Source of the DNA: Paracoccaceae bacterium
GTDB taxonomy: Bacteria; Pseudomonadota; Alphaproteobacteria; Rhodobacterales; Rhodobacteraceae
Length of the DNA: 64,000 nt
Assembly (NCBI GenBank): GCA_033344815.1
Contig: JAWPMR010000001.1
Coordinates: 110,136 to 174,135, forward strand
Direction of reading: 5' to 3'
Shown: positions 32,162 through 42,360 of the stretch, one piece after another
How positions within the stretch are numbered: the first letter of the stretch is position 1
Layout of the letters: every line of letters starts with the position of its first letter
Notes under the pieces: generated by a model
The model's database searches: none
What the model was told of the DNA's origin: nothing
Seen by the model: the letters and a program-made list of their open reading frames with translations, nothing else
Program-made: the position numbers and the translations under genes

Positions 32162-34162
32162 ATGACCTTCACATTTACAGAAAAACATATTCGCAGAATG
32201 TTTGAGCTCGCCAATTTTGAAGTTCCGGAGGATGAAATGGTTTTCTTCGGCCTTCGCGGTTCATCTCCGGTCACAAATGAAGGCGTTTTTGACGATAGCC
32301 ATGTTTTAATCGAGCTTGGGACAGACTGGACACATCAGCGCTGTACAATAGGGCAATGGCTTCCAGGAAAAAGCTTCGCCATTCATACTGCAAGCACGGT
32401 CCCCAACATCGTGTCAGTGCGCAAAAAAATAAACAACAATGGCTATGGGGTTAATATGCTGGCACCCTGCTATTTGACCGATCTGCCCGGCACGTCGGAC
32501 CACAGATACACGAAGGGCGATCACGGATTAACGTCGAAGCTTGGGCCGCATCGAGCATTTCGAAATGCCAACAAACTGCCAGTTTGGCGAACGGGTGACG
32601 ATGATGACTACGAGGGCGACGATCGACTGGTTTACGAATCCGCTTTCGACAATTTGCATTGCTCACGCCACATGGACTCCACGACGCCAGGCTATTCCAG
32701 TTTCGGCTGTCAGGTCGTGGCTGGAGCAGCAGGTAGACGAACGTCCAATCCGGGAGGCGAAAAAGGATCCTGGAAGGCGTTTGTTAATGCGGCCTATGCG
32801 CTCTCCCAACACAGTTTTCGATACGCGCTGTTTAATCAGGGAGAAGCTTTGCGCACGGCAACTCTGGGTGTGTCTAAGAGATCCCCGACCGTGCGCTTTG
32901 GTTCAACCGGCGATCTTGTCCTGCATCTCCAGGAAGCGTTGGTAGATGGCGGGTTCAATGTCGGGCGAAGTGGGCCAGATGGCATTCTCGGCTTCAAGAC
33001 ACTTGAGGCAATTCGAGACATCCAGCTTGAAGCATTTGGTGCCTCCGGTGTGGATCTCGTGTGTGGACAGGCAACAGCCGCAGAGATTGGCATCGACTGG
33101 CCGGCCGCGGTCGGAAAGAAACCCGAACCTGTTCATGATTTAGAAAATGGCGCATTAGGCGCGATTGATCTGCTCGATGAGGGAGCCGGTCCGGAAATTG
33201 ACGACAAAGATATGGAAGTGTTTTTTGTTACGCCAACACGTGAAACCAAACCAAATGGCAAGGTGCGCTGGGTTTTTGAAGATCCTGTGGACAAAACTCG
33301 GCGCTATGTCGGTGGCGAAGCCAAATTGCAAGGTTTTCGTGGATTAGCAAGGATCCGCGGTTTTGATGCAGAGAAGGCACCTGTCTACGATCACAAGGAC
33401 TGGATCGAGCAATTCGGTGCTTGGGCTGCGGTTATCGAACCAACGGGCTTGGGTGAAAGCCAGAACTCATTTACCTGCCTGAATAGCTATGATCGTGCGG
33501 CCTTCACATTCGGCTTCTATCAATTGGCTGCCCACACAGCGAACGACAACCTGATTTTGCTGTTCCGAAAGTTGCTGGAGTCTGCGGAAGCATCCCGGTA
33601 TTTCCCGGATCTTCGTCTCATTGGAGGTAAGGTGCACAAGGAAACCACGTCGGGTGCTGTCTCGCTGGAAGGAGCTCAAAGAAGGGTTGATGGAAACAAC
33701 CGCGTGGGTGAACAGGGTGGTTTTATGGACTATCTTAACGGCGACATGAACTCCGTTGATCCGGCTGAGCTTCAGGCCGCGTCGCGCTTGATCCATTGGG
33801 CCGTTCATAGCGAAGAACACCGCTCGATCCAGGTTGAGGTTGCAGTTGAACTTGCGCGAAAAAAAGTCAAGCGGATCGCTGACAGGATGTCAGGACAAGG
33901 GACCAGCCTTGATGGGAGGCCGGTGCGTGAAGTCGCCTTGGCCCTGGATATCCTGCACAACGGTCGCGGTGGCTCGGAAACTTTTCCAAGAATAGGTCGA
34001 GCGTTGAAGTCGGACGATCCGATGGCAGAGCTTTCGAAAATTGGCTGCACGGATATCTTTGCCGGGCGTATCGATCGGGTTCGCAAGGCTGCTGAGCGGA
34101 TACAGAAGCTGAAGCGCTTGAAAGGCCTGCGCTACGACGTGGCATCTAACGATTTCGTCTGA
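32162..34162 (+). CDS. Large multidomain protein with peptidoglycan-binding-like and hydrolase-like segments
   Basis: This 666-residue protein has no signal peptide. Residues 45-190 contain a pattern seen in cell-wall-related proteins of the L,D-transpeptidase/murein hydrolase kind: H166 in DNLHCSRHM, then SSFGCQVVAG with Cys183. Residues about 238-310 resemble a peptidoglycan-binding domain (VRFGSTGDLVLHLQEALVDG, then G-P-D-G-I-L-G-F-K-T). The C-terminal third (EPTGLGESQNSFTCLNSYDR, FTFGFYQLAAHTANDNLILL) looks like a lysozyme-like helical domain. The ribosome site (AGAAGG) is good. A membrane protein gene follows after 76 bases. Without a signal peptide it could be a toxin or effector delivered by a specialised system, but this is inference. 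Confidence 0.65.
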   Translation: MTFTFTEKHIRRMFELANFEVPEDEMVFFGLRGSSPVTNEGVFDDSHVLIELGTDWTHQRCTIGQWLPGKSFAIHTASTVPNIVSVRKKINNNGYGVNMLAPCYLTDLPGTSDHRYTKGDHGLTSKLGPHRAFRNANKLPVWRTGDDDDYEGDDRLVYESAFDNLHCSRHMDSTTPGYSSFGCQVVAGAAGRRTSNPGGEKGSWKAFVNAAYALSQHSFRYALFNQGEALRTATLGVSKRSPTVRFGSTGDLVLHLQEALVDGGFNVGRSGPDGILGFKTLEAIRDIQLEAFGASGVDLVCGQATAAEIGIDWPAAVGKKPEPVHDLENGALGAIDLLDEGAGPEIDDKDMEVFFVTPTRETKPNGKVRWVFEDPVDKTRRYVGGEAKLQGFRGLARIRGFDAEKAPVYDHKDWIEQFGAWAAVIEPTGLGESQNSFTCLNSYDRAAFTFGFYQLAAHTANDNLILLFRKLLESAEASRYFPDLRLIGGKVHKETTSGAVSLEGAQRRVDGNNRVGEQGGFMDYLNGDMNSVDPAELQAASRLIHWAVHSEEHRSIQVEVAVELARKKVKRIADRMSGQGTSLDGRPVREVALALDILHNGRGGSETFPRIGRALKSDDPMAELSKIGCTDIFAGRIDRVRKAAERIQKLKRLKGLRYDVASNDFV

Positions 34163-34238
34163 GTGACTAGAAGACTTTTGAATTGGCGCCAGTCATGAGG
34201 CCTGACGAGACGCAACAAGGTATAGAAGAGGGATCAGC

Positions 34239-35684
34239 ATGAATCGATTGTACGCTCCACTATTCTTTTCAGTGATGGCATCATTCTGGAGTGACGCTGC
34301 AGCCGCCGAAGCCATTTGTGAACCCCTGAACGCTGAAGTCTATGAAACTAACATCGAAAGTTTGGGCGTCGGCAGCGTGGGTATTGTCCGCATAGACAAA
34401 AACGGTCAAACCGAAAGTGCTCATCCGATCACACCGTTCGGGTGGCCTTTCACCATAGAACTGGAAACCCCTGTAGGGGCTGAAATCGAGAACAGAGTCT
34501 CCGTCCTGGGGCGATGGGTCGGAGATAAGGAAAACGGTTTGGAAGTCCTTACCGTCGACAGTATGGAATCGGTTTCGGAAACGTTGTCACTGAATGCCAC
34601 ATTAATCGCTCCAGAGAATGCGCCCCACGGCATTCTGAATCACTGGTGGCCCAAATACTCGTTACTGGTTCTTGGTTGCGAAGTGACAGTTGGTAGCGAT
34701 GGGACGGAAGTTGCCAAATATGTGACGCTTGGCAAACTTGATCGCAGGTTTTCCACCCGAGTTCCGGGATGGGCGATTGGCTTGGCTACACTCTCTGGAC
34801 TACTTGGACTGTTCTGGTGGTATGTTCGTTCACTCAAGAATGAGCTTGATCCGAAGGGAAAGAACAACAAGGTCACGTCAAAGAAATGTGCTGCTCTGGC
34901 CTTTACCGGAGTTCATGACCGATTAAGTCTCACAAAGGTTCAGATGGCGATCTTCTTTGTTGTCATCTTTGGTGCCTTATCCATCGCCTTCAGCCGCACC
35001 GGTGCCCTGAGTGATCTGTCAAATGACGTGCTTTTGTTGCTCGGCATAGCTGTCTCCAGTGCTGCAGCTGCACGCTTAAGCGATCGGGTCAAGTCTCGAT
35101 TGGATTATGGCAATTGGACCTGGCTTGAAGAAGATCGTGGCGTTTTGCGGTCGAGGATTGAGGCTCAGCCAAAGTTTGCAGACCTGGTTCGCACCAACGG
35201 GCAATTCGATCTGAGCCGCTTTCAAGCTTTGGCTTTTACTCCCTTAGTGGCAATAGCCTTTGCGACATCGTCGCTTTATTCGCTGGATACTGCGACGATT
35301 CCGGAAAATATTCTTCAGCTTCTCGGGTTGAGCCAAGTTGCCTATATTGCGGGAAAGTCCGTTGCGCCCCCCACGATGAAGGAATTCGATCAAATCGTTA
35401 CCGAATACCGAGAATTAGCCCGATCAGGAAAAAAGAGTGTCACTGATGCAGAAGGTAACACCGAATTCGTCCAGGCAAATCCAACGGATCTCTATTTTGC
35501 GGCCAAAGGTGTAAGACAAGCGTTTAACGGGGCAATGGGCTATCCATGGAAGGTGGATGTCGCACTTCCATCTAAGAGTGAAATCAGAGAATTCGCAGTC
35601 GCTCGCGGCCTGGAAGAAACTGAAGTTTATGAAACGGTCTCTGATTTGACAGAAAGAGATGGGAAACCTCAGCCGGAACCATGA
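34239..35684 (+). CDS. Membrane protein of unknown function with signal peptide
   Basis: The 481-residue protein has a signal peptide (cleavage near AAAAEA, residue 24) and an extracytoplasmic domain of about 150 residues containing two cysteines. A membrane helix lies near 178-195 (WAIGLATLSGLLGLFWWYVR). A cytoplasmic linker, two or three further helices (MAIFFVVIFGALSIAF, VLLLLGIAVSSAAAA, LAFTPLVAIAFATSSLY) and a charged C-terminal tail follow. No family was recognised. A good GAGGGA ribosome site precedes ATG 34239. It lies 76 bases behind the 666-residue protein and may be co-transcribed, perhaps as a membrane partner. Confidence 0.65.
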   Translation: MNRLYAPLFFSVMASFWSDAAAAEAICEPLNAEVYETNIESLGVGSVGIVRIDKNGQTESAHPITPFGWPFTIELETPVGAEIENRVSVLGRWVGDKENGLEVLTVDSMESVSETLSLNATLIAPENAPHGILNHWWPKYSLLVLGCEVTVGSDGTEVAKYVTLGKLDRRFSTRVPGWAIGLATLSGLLGLFWWYVRSLKNELDPKGKNNKVTSKKCAALAFTGVHDRLSLTKVQMAIFFVVIFGALSIAFSRTGALSDLSNDVLLLLGIAVSSAAAARLSDRVKSRLDYGNWTWLEEDRGVLRSRIEAQPKFADLVRTNGQFDLSRFQALAFTPLVAIAFATSSLYSLDTATIPENILQLLGLSQVAYIAGKSVAPPTMKEFDQIVTEYRELARSGKKSVTDAEGNTEFVQANPTDLYFAAKGVRQAFNGAMGYPWKVDVALPSKSEIREFAVARGLEETEVYETVSDLTERDGKPQPEP

Positions 35685-36007
35685 CATAACGGCATAGAGC
35701 TTCTGTCTTGTAGGGCCACTGTATACAGATTTCAGTAAGCACGTCGCTCGTGTCGATTTACGCATCGGTCAAAAAAGAAAGAAACTTGGCTAGATAAGTG
35801 AGTTCTGTGGCTGTCAGCGCTGTATTCTGGTTGAGTTTTGCAACGCATCTATCAGATATTTTAAAGAAAAAAATATGCTCCCAGAGTCTTGAAAAAAATA
35901 TACCTGGACGAAATTCAAGTAGTGCATCAACCACTAGTTGTCGTGCTACTTTTCTGGCCGCCAAACATTTTCAGAATTCTGGTTTCTAACCGTTAGAGGA
36001 ATACTCC
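35685..36007. other. AT-rich spacer with a possible small minus-strand frame
   Basis: A minus-strand frame at 35758-35964 (TTG start, no clear ribosome site) would encode 68 residues ending LNQNTALTATELTYLAKFLS-F-L-T-D-A. The translation looks protein-like but matches nothing I know. It may be a small gene or a fragment. No terminator was recognised. Confidence 0.3.
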
Positions 36008-38027
36008 ATGATTTTTAATAGTGTCTCAAATATTTATAACACGGTCTTCAATACAGCTGTCACTCGAAACGCTGCAAGGCAATGAAGAAGCGCGACGATG
36101 CTACGAGGGAACTGACCAAAATTGTCCGCGCTATAAGTTCGGTCGGGACAGCCGCGGAAGACGCGTCAAAGTCATGCCAGCCCGGTCGAGCAACTGTCAG
36201 CTGTTGCAGGAGTTGACCCTCAAAAGATATCGATCCGTGCACTCAGAATATTTTGATTGAGCGTATGTCTGAAAGGCTCGCATCCGGCGCTGTTACAGAA
36301 TCAAAAAAAACGGACCGAGCAGGCGAAGCCAAAGCCAAAGCGCCAAGTATCGGTGAACTGGTTCATCCAAGGGAAGCAATCGACGCCGCTAAAGTGCTTT
36401 TGACCGATAAGGATGTTGATCAACAGGTGCAGAACTGCATCGACCCCTCCTTTTTAACCGCCTGGCATGTGTTCAGAAAGTACTATTATCAGGCTTTCCT
36501 CAACGAGCAGGATGAACAAACTAGGCTGAAATGGATAAGGGATTGCCCGAACTCCGGATATCCAGTCAAAAGGATCGATTTGACAAATGTGCAATTCGAC
36601 TCCGCAGTCTGCCCGCAAGTGACAAGCGGATGGTACCGTGTCGTTCCGACCTTCGACGGAGTGTCTTATGTTCGACAGGCGCGCGCCGGAGAGAACACGC
36701 CCCGTGCGCCGTTCATTCGCTGGTCAGCAATTCAGGAACGCGATGGTAACGCGATTGACCTGAAGCGGTTTGTGGCCTCTGACGACAAGGAACAGCGCAC
36801 ACCACCGGCGGTATACCGGTATTCGGACCGGACGCTGCTTCCAAACCGCGCCATCAATCCGACGCGCGACGTCGACGCCGAAGTAGGTGAAAATCCAAAC
36901 TCGCAAACGCTCGACTTTTGTCTTGGCAACGCACAGCAGCTCGAAGCCGAGTCAATCCGGTATGCGGCCGAGGTGAGCGTCAAGAGTCTTGATGTCAAAG
37001 AGGAAACCGCTGAGATGTTTAGCCGTCCAAAAGCGCTTCAAACGGTACTATTTTCCGACCTTCTGGAACTGCAAGGGTTCGACATCATTGCAGGCTGGCA
37101 GGCACATCTTGGCAGTCTGATGAGCGATGCGAAAGCTTCGAATAACCAGGTGAGACGTTTGATCGGAATGAATTTGGGCTGGCGGCAAGCATTAACCACA
37201 GCTGTTTTTTTTCGATCTGTATTTTCGTTCCGGACACCTTGGCCAGCAACAAACTTCTTTCTTGGGATGTGGCGGATGCTTTGGCGCTATGCGTCGCGCA
37301 CGGCATGAAATTTGTGGTCAATAATGATGCGGTAGACGATGGTGATCTAGATGTAGTTTTGGTTGAGCAGGTATACCAGCCTGACAAGGCAACCCCGGGC
37401 GTACAAGCATATGATCTGCACATTGCGGTCCTAGGCCCAGTCGCCGTCAGGCACGATGGAAGCGCGTCAGAATTGGGAATTGTCGAACAAAGCAAGGGCA
37501 TACTGTCCACAAAAGCCTTGAGTCCGGCGCTATTTGATGAAGGGGCGGAAGCGGGACTGGTAACCGCAAGGAATGAGTTTTTTTAAGCTGACAAGGCTTT
37601 GGTCGCGCTGTAATCCCGTTTTGACCCTAAGCCAGTTCGCTCGGTGCCTCCGGATGTCTATTAGGCAATTGCAAGGTTCTTCAGGACGTCGTCTATTGAA
37701 CTGGGCTGGGTGTTCCTCCTGTTCTGCATTATGGCGACGTCTGAGAAGACTGATGCTTTTTCAATGAAAACGAATGAATTCGGCCTGATAGGTATTCTGT
37801 TCTTTGCGGCCTATCTCTTGCGTATGTACACCGTTTATGGCCTTGGCCGGATCGCCAATCAAGCGGTTGAGGTCAAGCGGTCTGTTTCTCGGTCGCTTGG
37901 GCGCAGATGCGCCGGCGCGTTCTTTTTCAACAGATGAACGACTTTTGTAGGTGTGGTTGTTTGGACGATCGTCGCGGGCGTTTGTCTGTTTGAGAGCTGG
38001 CTGGATTTTTCGAACATCGACGACTGA
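36008..38027 (+). pseudogene. Decayed gene for a large protein with C-terminal membrane helices
   Basis: Protein-like sequence can be followed from ATG 36008 (MIFNSVSNIYNTVFNTAVTR) to TGA 38025-38027, but only by changing frame near 36082, 36176 and 36220 and at a run of eight T at 37202-37209. After the last shift the same frame continues across stop codons TAA 37584, TAA 37611, TAG 37662 and TGA 37935. The longest intact piece (36253-37308) reads DVDQQVQNCIDPSFLTAWHV and onward. The C-terminal part carries membrane segments (IELGWVFLLFCIMATSEK, EFGLIGILFFAAYLLRM, FVGVVVWTIVAGVCLF). All three stop types occur, so decay is likelier than recoding. The family is unknown. It lies on the same strand as the two preceding genes. 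Confidence 0.7.
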
Positions 38028-38495
38028 TCGATCATCGGACCCAGTTTGCCCGACATGGAACTAAGGTTCTAATCCACGTCATACATATCTGCTTCTGAAA
38101 GTTATCGAGCCCCAAGCGGTATTCGCATATGTCGCGATGTGAAAACTAACTGTCCCCTAAAAGCAGTAGGAAATGTACTTGCAATCAAGGTTACTCAATT
38201 GTACGTTTTTTAATGAGTATTTCGACTAATAGTATCGAATTAAACGATAAATTCTATTTGGGGTTGTGTGTAGTGGTCGGTTGGATTTGTCGGATAAAGG
38301 CCAAAAGGCTCGCAACTGGGGTGAAGGCGGGCATTGCTCCATTGAATCAAGAATGAACGACATTTCGATTGGGCTGAATGAACGCTCGACCGATTCAGTG
38401 ACATTTTGACTTGGCGGTTAGTTGGTGTGACTTTTGGGCAGTTTCATCAGCAACGGAAAGTTTGTGAAAAAGACGTAAGAGCATCGGAATAGATT
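38028..38495. other. AT-rich region upstream of the RTX gene
   Basis: This stretch of about 470 bases is relatively AT-rich and has no supportable gene. It presumably contains the promoter of the RTX gene. No operator or repeat was recognised. Confidence 0.4.
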
Positions 38496-41400
38496 GTGGC
38501 AATTAATGGAACCGAAAATGACGATATTTTGGATGGTGGCGCGTCTCACGATACAATAAATGGTCATGATGGAAGCGATCGGCTAAGTGGCAATGATGGT
38601 AATGATGTTCTTTATGGTGGCGCAGGCAACGATATCCTAGCTGGCGACAACGGCGATGACGTCCTCGATGGTGGTGCGGGAAATGACATCGTGCGCGGCG
38701 GTGCGGGCGATGACACGTTAGAAGGCGGTGCGGGCCAAGACCATTTGTATGGCAACGATGGCAACGACATTTTATACGGTGGATCCGGAGAAGATCTTTT
38801 ATACGGTTATAACGACGATGATGTTCTCAATGGTGGCGAAGCAAATGACCGCTTGTATGGCGGCCCCGGTAACGACATCCTGCGCGGCGGCACCGGGAAT
38901 GACGGTCTTTATGGCGGCGGAAATGCGGACACCTTTATATTTGGGCCCGGCTGGGGTCAAGACACTGTGTATGGATCCAATACTGCTATAGCGCCGGGGT
39001 TGGGTTCAATTGAATTTGAAGCAGGCATTTCTGCTGACGATATCGAGATTCTTCGAGACGGCAATAACTTGATCTTATTCCACGTTAACGGGGACACGAT
39101 CACGATATATGCCCATTTCTTAAATACAGAACGATATGTTGACGAAGTAAGGTTTTTCGATGGCACGGTCCGGCATCCAGAGGATTTCGCGATTTTTGGA
39201 AGCATTGCAGGGACAGATAACAACGATACGTTGACCGGCGGCGGTTTTGGTGAAACATTTTTGGGTCTGGCCGGTAACGACACGCTAAATGGCCTTGGTG
39301 GCGACGACACATTAGACGGCGGTGCGGGCAATGATCGTCTGTTTGGCGGTGACGGTGACGATGTCCTGATAGGTGGTTCGGGACGGGACTCGCTATATGG
39401 TGGCGAGGGCAGCGATACTTTTGTTTTTAACCTTGGATGGGGTGAAGACACCATCTTTGATGCAACTGCCCCAAACGTTCCCCATTACCTCGCTCAGTCC
39501 CCGAACATCATTAGGTTTGGCGCAGATGTCCTCGCTGCAGACCTTATTGCAACCAGAGAAGATGATGATCTGCTGTTGGTGCATACGAACGGTGACTCCA
39601 TACGAGTGGTGAACTTTGCCTGGGGAAATGACGCGCACGGCGGTGAGGTTCATTTTGCCGATGGAACGGTTGTGAAAGCCAGCGAAGTACGGCTGACAAT
39701 TACGGGCACGGCCGAGGATGATGATCTGGAGGGAGCCGTCGCAAACGACACTCTTATTGGTGGTGCCGGCAATGATCATCTCAGCACCTATGCCGGCGAT
39801 GATCTTCTCTATGGCGAGGATGGCGAGGATCAATTGTATGGCGGCGAAGGCAACGATGTTCTGTACGGTGGCCGCGGTGACGATGAATTGTTTGGCGGAC
39901 GTGACCATGACAATCTTTGGGGTTTTTCTGGCGACGACACGCTACTTGGAGGCGACGGCTGGGATAATCTCACCGGCGAGGCGGGCGATGACCACCTGAT
40001 AGGAGGCGGACACGAAGACATTTATTGGTTTGGTCCCGGTTGGGGGAACGACACGATCCAAAATGTGGACGAGTTCTATTTTACTGCGGACAGGGGTTGG
40101 ATCAGGCCATGGGATGGGATCATATTTGAAGATGGCATTCTGACGTCAGATATTTCCGGGCATCGTGAAGGCAATGATCTGGTTTTGTCTCATAAAAACG
40201 GGGATACGATCAGAGTAGAAGACCAATATTTAAGTTTCGATCACGAAGTCTCATTTATCGAATTTCAAGACGGTACTTATTGGGGTTTCGATGTACTGGA
40301 CTATGTGCGTGCCGAAGATCCAAATGCGCTTTCGATCGATACATCCGGTGTGGGGCTTCGACTTGCAGGATCTCAGCAATATCAAGTTGTGGATGCAATA
40401 GCGGCCTACAACCTGAGCTATGGCGGCACGCCGAGCGGGGCGCAGAGTTTTGCGGGCTGGCAGGCGATCGAGGCGGGATCCAACGGCGCGGGCGGGTACA
40501 GCGTGTTGTGGCAGCACGACGCGGGCAACTACACGATCTGGGATGTGAGTGCCACGGGGGCTTATGTTGGCATTGCGGATATGTCCAATCTTGTGGATTA
40601 CGAGGACCGGTTCGAGTTTGATCTGAACGGGGATGGCGACATCGGGCACACCATCACGGATATCGATACGCTCGGCATCGGGCTGCAGTCCAGCACGCGC
40701 GGTGTTTACAGTCTTGTGGACGGCAGTGACATTCACAACCTGAGCTATGGCGGCACGCCGAGCGGGGCGCAGAGTTTTGCGGGCTGGCAGGCGATCGAGG
40801 CGGGATCCAACGGCGCGGGCGGGTACAGCGTGTTGTGGCAGCACGACGCGGGCAACTACACGATCTGGGATGTGAGTGCCACGGGGGCTTATGTTGGCAT
40901 TGCGGATATGTCCAATCTTGTGGATTACGAGGACCGGTTCGAGTTTGATCTGAACGGGGATGGCGACATCGGGCACACCATCACGGATATCGATACGCTC
41001 GGCATCGGGCTGCAGTCCAGCACGCGCGGTGTTTACAGTCTTGTGGACGGCAGTGACATTCACAACCTGAGCTATGGCGGCACGCCGAGCGGGGCGCAGA
41101 GTTTTGCGGGCTGGCAGGCGATCGAGGCGGGATCCAACGGCGCGGGCGGGTACAGCGTGTTGTGGCAGCACGACGCGGGCAACTACACGATCTGGGATGT
41201 GAGTGCCACGGGGGCTTATGTTGGCATTGCGGATATGTCCAATCTTGTGGATTACGAGGACCGGTTCGAGTTTGATCTGAACGGGGATGGCGACATCGGG
41301 CACACCATCACGGATATCGATACGCTCGGCATCGGGCTGCAGTCCAGCACGCGCGGTGTTTACAGTCTTGTGGACGGCAGTGACATTCACAACCTGAGCT

Positions 41401-41960
41401 ATGGCGGCACGCCGAGCGGGGCGCAGAGTTTTGCGGGCTGGCAGGCGATCGAGGCGGGATCCAACGGCGCGGGCGGGTACAGCGTGTTGTGGCAGCACGA
41501 CGCGGGCAACTACACGATCTGGGATGTGAGTGCCACGGGGGCTTATGTTGGCATTGCGGATATGTCCAATCTTGTGGATTACGAGGACCGGTTCGAGTTT
41601 GATCTGAACGGGGATGGCGACATCGGGCACACCATCACGGATATCGATACGCTCGGCATCGGGCTGCAGTCCAGCACGCGCGGTGTTTACAGTCTTGTGG
41701 ACGGCAGTGACATTCACAACCTGAGCTATGGCGGCACGCCGAGCGGGGCGCAGAGTTTTGCGGGCTGGCAGGCGATCGAGGCGGGATCCAACGGCGCGGG
41801 CGGGTACAGCGTGTTGTGGCAGCACGACGCGGGCAACTACACGATCTGGGATGTGAGTGCCACGGGGGCTTATGTTGGCATTGCGGATATGTCCAATCTT
41901 GTGGATTACGAGGACCGGTTCGAGTTTGATCTGAACGGGGATGGCGAGATTTGGCTCTAA
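38496..41960 (+). CDS. RTX-type calcium-binding protein with C-terminal tandem domains
   Basis: The 1154-residue protein starts at a GTG and lacks a signal peptide, as expected for type I secretion. Residues 1-150, 245-300 and 410-515 are arrays of the calcium-binding nonapeptide GGxGxDxLx (for example [20 protein letters not shown]). Each array is followed by a module of the type [16 protein letters not shown] and [17 protein letters not shown], commonly found after such arrays. From about residue 638 to the end come 4.7 copies of a 109-residue repeat with [20 protein letters not shown] and an EF-hand-like loop (DLNGDGDIG). The repeat resembles tryptophan-rich C-terminal domains of some cyanobacterial secreted proteins. 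The end (GDGEIWL) cuts the fifth repeat, so the original C-terminal secretion signal may be lost. No type I secretion genes are adjacent. Confidence 0.85.
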   Translation: MAINGTENDDILDGGASHDTINGHDGSDRLSGNDGNDVLYGGAGNDILAGDNGDDVLDGGAGNDIVRGGAGDDTLEGGAGQDHLYGNDGNDILYGGSGEDLLYGYNDDDVLNGGEANDRLYGGPGNDILRGGTGNDGLYGGGNADTFIFGPGWGQDTVYGSNTAIAPGLGSIEFEAGISADDIEILRDGNNLILFHVNGDTITIYAHFLNTERYVDEVRFFDGTVRHPEDFAIFGSIAGTDNNDTLTGGGFGETFLGLAGNDTLNGLGGDDTLDGGAGNDRLFGGDGDDVLIGGSGRDSLYGGEGSDTFVFNLGWGEDTIFDATAPNVPHYLAQSPNIIRFGADVLAADLIATREDDDLLLVHTNGDSIRVVNFAWGNDAHGGEVHFADGTVVKASEVRLTITGTAEDDDLEGAVANDTLIGGAGNDHLSTYAGDDLLYGEDGEDQLYGGEGNDVLYGGRGDDELFGGRDHDNLWGFSGDDTLLGGDGWDNLTGEAGDDHLIGGGHEDIYWFGPGWGNDTIQNVDEFYFTADRGWIRPWDGIIFEDGILTSDISGHREGNDLVLSHKNGDTIRVEDQYLSFDHEVSFIEFQDGTYWGFDVLDYVRAEDPNALSIDTSGVGLRLAGSQQYQVVDAIAAYNLSYGGTPSGAQSFAGWQAIEAGSNGAGGYSVLWQHDAGNYTIWDVSATGAYVGIADMSNLVDYEDRFEFDLNGDGDIGHTITDIDTLGIGLQSSTRGVYSLVDGSDIHNLSYGGTPSGAQSFAGWQAIEAGSNGAGGYSVLWQHDAGNYTIWDVSATGAYVGIADMSNLVDYEDRFEFDLNGDGDIGHTITDIDTLGIGLQSSTRGVYSLVDGSDIHNLSYGGTPSGAQSFAGWQAIEAGSNGAGGYSVLWQHDAGNYTIWDVSATGAYVGIADMSNLVDYEDRFEFDLNGDGDIGHTITDIDTLGIGLQSSTRGVYSLVDGSDIHNLSYGGTPSGAQSFAGWQAIEAGSNGAGGYSVLWQHDAGNYTIWDVSATGAYVGIADMSNLVDYEDRFEFDLNGDGDIGHTITDIDTLGIGLQSSTRGVYSLVDGSDIHNLSYGGTPSGAQSFAGWQAIEAGSNGAGGYSVLWQHDAGNYTIWDVSATGAYVGIADMSNLVDYEDRFEFDLNGDGEIWL
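40410..41960 (+). repeat. 327-bp tandem repeat array inside the RTX gene
   Basis: Four full copies and one partial copy of a 327-base unit begin at 40410, 40737, 41064, 41391 and 41718 (the AACCTGAGCTATGG phase). By eye the copies are identical at the DNA level, while the preceding sequence differs. 327 is a multiple of three, so the frame is kept (109 residues per unit). The fifth copy ends early, at the gene's stop. Identity this high implies very recent expansion or ongoing recombination between copies. Confidence 0.95.
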
Positions 41961-42360
41961 GTGATTTGTTGTTGATTATTTTTGAGAAGCTCTGCCTTAG
42001 GGTTTAAAGTGCCTGGTGAAGTATTTCATGTGGCATGTAGGCAATACTAATTTTTATAATATGAATTTGACAAGGCTTTGTGAGAATAGTGCGAATCCCC
42101 ATTGTTTTCCTCAATCAATATACCGCTAAAGACTTGATAACTTATGTTTTTTTGGTTTTCGAAATCCTTCATTTCAGCGGTATGCTATACGCTCTGCAAA
42201 TCCTAGTTTTAGCGCCATTCAATGCAACTCGTTCCGACCGGAAAGCCATAATTTCAAGTGTCTTAAAGAAACTGTACCGCGAGTTTTGCCCCCTGGTCTT
42301 GGCTGTAAAAGACAGGCAGCATTGTTTTGTTGACGGGGTATCTTTCGCTCAGCGTAATTA
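41961..42360. other. AT-rich region downstream of the RTX gene
   Basis: This 400-base AT-rich stretch has no supportable gene. A 94-codon frame at 42080-42364 has no ribosome site and no recognisable family. The IS3-type remnant follows directly. Confidence 0.4.

Noticed and set aside
37584-37937. Stop-codon recoding or readthrough as the explanation for in-frame TAA, TAG and TGA
   Set aside because: All three stop types occur together with several frameshifts, and neighbouring genes use stops normally; decay is the simpler explanation.
40251-41825. A 524-codon open frame on the minus strand across the RTX repeats
   Set aside because: It is a by-product of the 327-bp repeat: the antisense frame lacks stops in one unit, so it lacks them in all. 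The plus-strand RTX product is clear.
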